Shown piece after piece: positions 4,651-7,904 of a stretch of 7,904 nt of DNA; the stretch's first letter is position 1; every line of letters starts with the position of its first letter. The DNA is from an uncultured Gemmatimonadota bacterium (lineage in GTDB: Bacteria > Gemmatimonadota > Gemmatimonadetes > Longimicrobiales > Gaopeijiaceae): contig CAKZOQ010000118.1 of assembly GCA_937136445.1 (NCBI GenBank), positions 1 through 7,904 on the forward strand. Direction: 5' to 3'. The notes beneath the pieces are model-generated. The model ran no database searches and had not been told where the DNA came from. It worked only from the letters and a program-made list of their open reading frames with translations. The translations under genes and the position numbers were made by a program.

Positions 4651-7590
4651 ATGTCCTCACGCTTTGTCAGCCGTGAGAACCTCCGCCGGTTCAAGCGCGC
4701 AGCGGCCGTCATGGCCCTGGCCTTGGCTCCGACCTTCGCCGGCGACCTCGCCGCGCAGGCCACCGGCACCATCACCGGGACGGTTCGGGACCGTTCCACG
4801 GGGCAGCCGGTATCCGGCGCCCAGGTAAGCGTCCCCGAACTCAACCTCGGAACGCTCGCGAACAATGTGGGCCGCTACCTGCTGGTGAACGTGCCGGCCG
4901 GTACCCACATCGTTCAGTTCGACTACATCGGGTACGGCACCCAGCAGATGGAGATCTCCGTCTCCGCGGGTGAAACCGTGACCGCCGACGCCGACCTCCG
5001 CAACGAGGCCATCAGCCTGGAGGGCGTGGTCGTCACCGGGACCGCCGGCGCAGCACGGCGCCGCGAGATCGGGAACTCGGTCACCCAGATCAACCAGTCC
5101 ACCATCGAAGCCGCCCCCATCTCCAACGTGGGCGACATTCTCCAGGGCCGCGCCCTGGGCGCCACGGTGCTGGACAACGGTGGTCAGGTGGGCGCCGGAT
5201 CCACCATCCGCCTCCGCGGCAACAACTCGGTGACGCAGGGCAACTCGCCCCTCATCTACGTGGACGGCGTCCGGATCCGTAGTACAGCCTACCCAGGCGA
5301 TCCGGAACAGAACCAGTCGGCCAGCCCTCTCAACGACATCAACCCCGAGGACATCGAGCGGGTCGAGGTCATCAAGGGTGCGGCTGCCACGACGCTGTAC
5401 GGCACCGAAGCCTCGGGCGGCGTGATCCAGATCTTCACGAAGCGGGGCGCCGCCGGTGCGCCGGCGTGGAGCTTCTCCATGGATCAGGGCGTGAACACCC
5501 TGGGGCATGTGGGACCCGACAAGGACGTGAACCCCACCGGGCTCGGGCTGAATTCCTGCAACAGCAACGAGGACCCCATGTTCCCGGCAGACGTGAGCTG
5601 CCCCGCCAGCGGGTCCTGGCTCACCAACGGCCACCTCCAGAGCTACAACCTGTCGGTGCGTGGCGGTGCGGAGCGGGTCAACTACTTCATGTCCGCCTCC
5701 TGGGGCGACGAGCGCGGGGTCATCAACACCCCGGCCGAGAACAGCTTCGGTGAGCCCATCGACACGCAGGGTGAGGAGTCCTGGAGCCTCCGGGGCAACT
5801 TCTCCTTCCAGCCCATCGACGAGCTGGACGTGCGCTTCAACTCGTTCTTCAGCCACAAGGACATCGACTGGATCCCCGACGGCAACAACGCCGAGGGACT
5901 CCTGCTGAACGTCATGCGGGGCGGGAACGACTACACGAACGACCAGGATGCCAAGGTCCTCGACATGGGGCTCAACAACCTCGTGGACCACTTCGTCACC
6001 GGCGTGAACCTCCTGTTCAACCCAGGCGGCGGCATGAGCCATCGCCTGAACGCAGGGCTCGACTGGTCTCGCGCCACCTTCTACGAGGAGCGCCCCTGGG
6101 GCTTCTTCTACGTGCCGCTGGGCAACCGTGAGGTGGACGACTACATCACGCGGAAGCTCACCCTGGACTACGCAGGGACCTGGGAGACCGACCTGTTCGG
6201 CCTCGCCTCGACCTTCTCCGTGGGTGGTCAGCTCTTCAACGACTTCATCTCGGGTGTGAACGGCTTCGGCGACGACTTCGCCGGCCCGGGCGACAAGGTG
6301 CTGGAGTCCGGCGCCCGGACGACGTCCACCGAGTACAACACGACCATCACCACCGGCGGCTTCTTCGTGCAGGAGCAGGTCGGCATCGCCGATCGTCTCT
6401 TCGTCACGCTGGGGATGCGGGTGGACGGTCACTCCGCCTTTGGTCAGGACTTCGGGCTGCAGGCGTACCCCAAGGCCTCGATGTCCTACATCATCTCCGA
6501 CGAGAGCTTCTTCCCCGAGTCCTTTGGGACCATGAAGCTGCGTGGTGCCATCGGAGAGTCGGGCAAGGCGCCCGGCACCTTCGACGCGGTGCGGACCTGG
6601 GAGTCGGTGGCCGGAAACGACGGCCGACCCGCCGTGACCCCGGACAACCTGGGGAACCCCGACCTCGGTCCGGAGCGCACCCGGGAGTGGGAGGTAGGCG
6701 TCGAAGGCTCGTTCCTCGAGGACCGCATCTCCTACGAGTACACCTACTACAACCAGAACACCTTCGACGCCCTCATCGACGTGGTGCAGCGGCCCTCCGG
6801 CGGATTCGTCGGCGAGCAGCTCGAGAACGTGGGTGAGATCGTGAACGAGGGCCACGAGGTCTTCCTGAATGCCCAGGTCATCCAGACCCGCGGCTTCACC
6901 TGGGATCTCGGCGGCCGACTGGCCACCAACACGTCCGAAGTCCTGGACATGGGTGGTCTCGAGAGCATCGACCTGGGCTGGCGGAACTACGTCCGGCTGA
7001 ATCAGGCCCTCCCGGTGTTCTGTGAGAGCGTGGTTCAGAACCCGACCGAAATAGCCGCTCCCGAGTTCGAAGAGGAGTGCATCGGGCCGACGACGCCCAC
7101 CCACACCTACGGCTTCAACACCGCCTTCACCTTCGGCGACCGTCTGACCATCGACGTGCTGGGTGAGGGCCAGGGCGGCCACGTGCTGTCCTCCGGTGTG
7201 GCGTACCAGAACACGCGGCGTGAGGTATGGCCGCTTTGCCGGGAGATCCAGGCGACCATCGACGCCGGTGGCCGGGATCAGTTGACCGCGGAGGACCGGG
7301 CGCTCTGCGATCCGGACGAGACGCGGTACGGGATGTGGACCCAGGCGGCGGACTTCTTCAAGCTCCGCTCCGCCTCCGTGAGCTACCGGGTGCCTGACAC
7401 CTGGCTGCCCGGAAGCATCCGGGGCGCGACGCTGCGTCTGCAGGGCCGCAACCTGGCCACCTTCACCGACTTCGAGGGTCTCGACCCGGAGGCGGCTGAG
7501 GATGGTTCCGACGAGGTTCTCTACCGGCAGGAGTACTACAACCTCCCGCCGATGCGGAGCTTCATCTTCTCGGTCAAGGTCGACTTCTAA
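4651..7590 (+). CDS. SusC/RagA-family TonB-linked outer-membrane transporter
   Basis: A 979-residue TonB-dependent transporter of the SusC/RagA type, which imports a ligand captured with its SusD partner across the outer membrane. Domains in order: signal peptide 1-36 (basic RRFKR, hydrophobic core, ending DLAAQA); a carboxypeptidase-regulatory-like beta-sandwich about 38-118 (GTITGTVRDRSTGQPVSGAQV onward); a TonB-box-like EGVVVTGT (124-131); a plug domain about 135-265 with LRGNNSVTQGNSPLIYVDGV (188-207) and the hallmark DIERVEVIKGAAATTLYG (234-251); then a beta-barrel to the end. The C-terminus carries the family pattern LQGRNLATFTDFEGLDPE and ends in phenylalanine (KVDF), the signal read by the BAM assembly machinery. 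Length is typical. Six cysteines occur in the mature protein, in three close pairs (303/317, 791/810, 863/886), probably in surface loops. The substrate cannot be inferred. The SusD gene follows after 15 bases, so the two form an operon. Confidence 0.95.
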   Translation: MSSRFVSRENLRRFKRAAAVMALALAPTFAGDLAAQATGTITGTVRDRSTGQPVSGAQVSVPELNLGTLANNVGRYLLVNVPAGTHIVQFDYIGYGTQQMEISVSAGETVTADADLRNEAISLEGVVVTGTAGAARRREIGNSVTQINQSTIEAAPISNVGDILQGRALGATVLDNGGQVGAGSTIRLRGNNSVTQGNSPLIYVDGVRIRSTAYPGDPEQNQSASPLNDINPEDIERVEVIKGAAATTLYGTEASGGVIQIFTKRGAAGAPAWSFSMDQGVNTLGHVGPDKDVNPTGLGLNSCNSNEDPMFPADVSCPASGSWLTNGHLQSYNLSVRGGAERVNYFMSASWGDERGVINTPAENSFGEPIDTQGEESWSLRGNFSFQPIDELDVRFNSFFSHKDIDWIPDGNNAEGLLLNVMRGGNDYTNDQDAKVLDMGLNNLVDHFVTGVNLLFNPGGGMSHRLNAGLDWSRATFYEERPWGFFYVPLGNREVDDYITRKLTLDYAGTWETDLFGLASTFSVGGQLFNDFISGVNGFGDDFAGPGDKVLESGARTTSTEYNTTITTGGFFVQEQVGIADRLFVTLGMRVDGHSAFGQDFGLQAYPKASMSYIISDESFFPESFGTMKLRGAIGESGKAPGTFDAVRTWESVAGNDGRPAVTPDNLGNPDLGPERTREWEVGVEGSFLEDRISYEYTYYNQNTFDALIDVVQRPSGGFVGEQLENVGEIVNEGHEVFLNAQVIQTRGFTWDLGGRLATNTSEVLDMGGLESIDLGWRNYVRLNQALPVFCESVVQNPTEIAAPEFEEECIGPTTPTHTYGFNTAFTFGDRLTIDVLGEGQGGHVLSSGVAYQNTRREVWPLCREIQATIDAGGRDQLTAEDRALCDPDETRYGMWTQAADFFKLRSASVSYRVPDTWLPGSIRGATLRLQGRNLATFTDFEGLDPEAAEDGSDEVLYRQEYYNLPPMRSFIFSVKVDF

Positions 7591-7596
7591 GGAAGG
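7591..7596 (+). promoter_or_regulatory. Ribosome binding site of the SusD-like gene
   Basis: GGAAGG begins directly after the SusC stop codon and lies nine bases before ATG 7606. This short spacing suggests coupled translation in one operon. Confidence 0.6.
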
Positions 7597-7605
7597 CAGA
7601 GATAT

Positions 7606-7904
7606 ATGCGAATCATGACAACTACTTCCCGCCTCCTCGGCGTGGTCGCCATCGCGACCACGCTGGGGCTCGGCGGCTGCGGGGACGGGGAGCTCTTCGA
7701 AGTGCAGAACCCCGGCCGGATCCTCGACGAGGACCTCAACTCCGTCCAGGGTGTGGACGCTCTGGTGACCGGCATGTCCGCCGACTTCTCGGAGGGCTAC
7801 GACGGCAACGCCTTCATGCAGGCACGTCTCGGAGACGAGATGGCGGGCTCCGGCTCGTACTTCCTGACCGGTCGTCTCCGGCGCGGGATCATCGATTCCG
7901 AGGA
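7606..7904 (+). CDS. SusD/RagB-like outer-membrane lipoprotein, N-terminal part (runs off window)
   Basis: An open frame starts at ATG 7606 and is still open at the window end, giving 99 full codons. Residues 1-25 are a lipoprotein signal (MRIMTTTSRLL, hydrophobic stretch, lipobox L22-G23-G24-C25). The mature N-terminus reads ELFEVQNPGRILDEDLNS (29-46), followed by VQGVDALVTGM. This matches the start of SusD-like proteins, where a short V-x-N-P-x-x-I-x-D-x-D-L motif precedes the first helix of the TPR-rich fold. SusD proteins sit on the SusC barrel at the cell surface and act as a ligand-binding lid. Position directly after SusC strongly supports the call. A second ATG at codon 4 is possible, but the spacing to GGAAGG favours 7606. 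Ligand unknown, because the binding region is outside the window. Confidence 0.88.
   Translation, partial: MRIMTTTSRLLGVVAIATTLGLGGCGDGELFEVQNPGRILDEDLNSVQGVDALVTGMSADFSEGYDGNAFMQARLGDEMAGSGSYFLTGRLRRGIIDSE

Noticed and set aside
4529..4677. Possible leader peptide starting MLHGFRLHH at ATG 4530
   Set aside because: There is no ribosome binding site at useful spacing, it runs into the SusC coding region in another frame, and it shows no regulatory codon run of a known attenuator.
4657..7182. Very long minus-strand open frame (841 codons) opposite the SusC gene
   Set aside because: It is His/Val/Gly-rich, has no recognisable motif, and lies fully inside an unambiguous SusC gene with SusD following; a compositional shadow.

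Overview
The window is a high-GC (roughly two-thirds G+C by eye) stretch of Gram-negative bacterial DNA. It has an outer-membrane SusC/SusD-type pair, lipoprotein signal peptides and several exported hydrolases. SusCD-type transporters in such GC-rich DNA, together with the sequence style of the proteins (for example the SusC C-terminal region and the short SusD N-terminus), best fit Gemmatimonadota or a near relative. This is an inference from composition and gene type, not from a marker gene.

Layout. Bases 2-184 (+) are the last 60 codons of a penicillin-acylase/acyl-homoserine-lactone-acylase-like Ntn hydrolase. Converging on it are two minus-strand genes. The first is an exported D-aminoacylase-type amidohydrolase (240-1817), which has what looks like its own sigma-70 promoter. 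The second, upstream of it, is an exported gamma-glutamyltransferase-family Ntn hydrolase (1927-3645). A 174-base divergent intergenic region (3646-3819) separates these from plus-strand genes. The first plus-strand gene encodes a small lipoprotein of unknown function (3820-4326). A 324-base non-coding leader (4327-4650) follows. Then come a SusC/RagA-like TonB-dependent outer-membrane transporter (4651-7590) and, 15 bases later, the start of a SusD/RagB-like lipoprotein (7606 to the window end, incomplete).

How it may work together. All three hydrolases cleave amide bonds, and the two whose N-termini lie in the window carry export signals. The SusCD pair would bind a ligand at the cell surface and import it with TonB energy. 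A plausible but unproven reading is a locus for scavenging peptides or N-acylated/gamma-linked amino acids. The SusCD substrate cannot be read from sequence. The most notable details are at the active sites: the GGT-like protein keeps its catalytic threonine but seems to lack the residues that hold the gamma-glutamyl group, and the amidohydrolase lacks the usual metal-bridging cysteine. I found no RNA genes, mobile elements, CRISPR arrays or clear rho-independent terminators.
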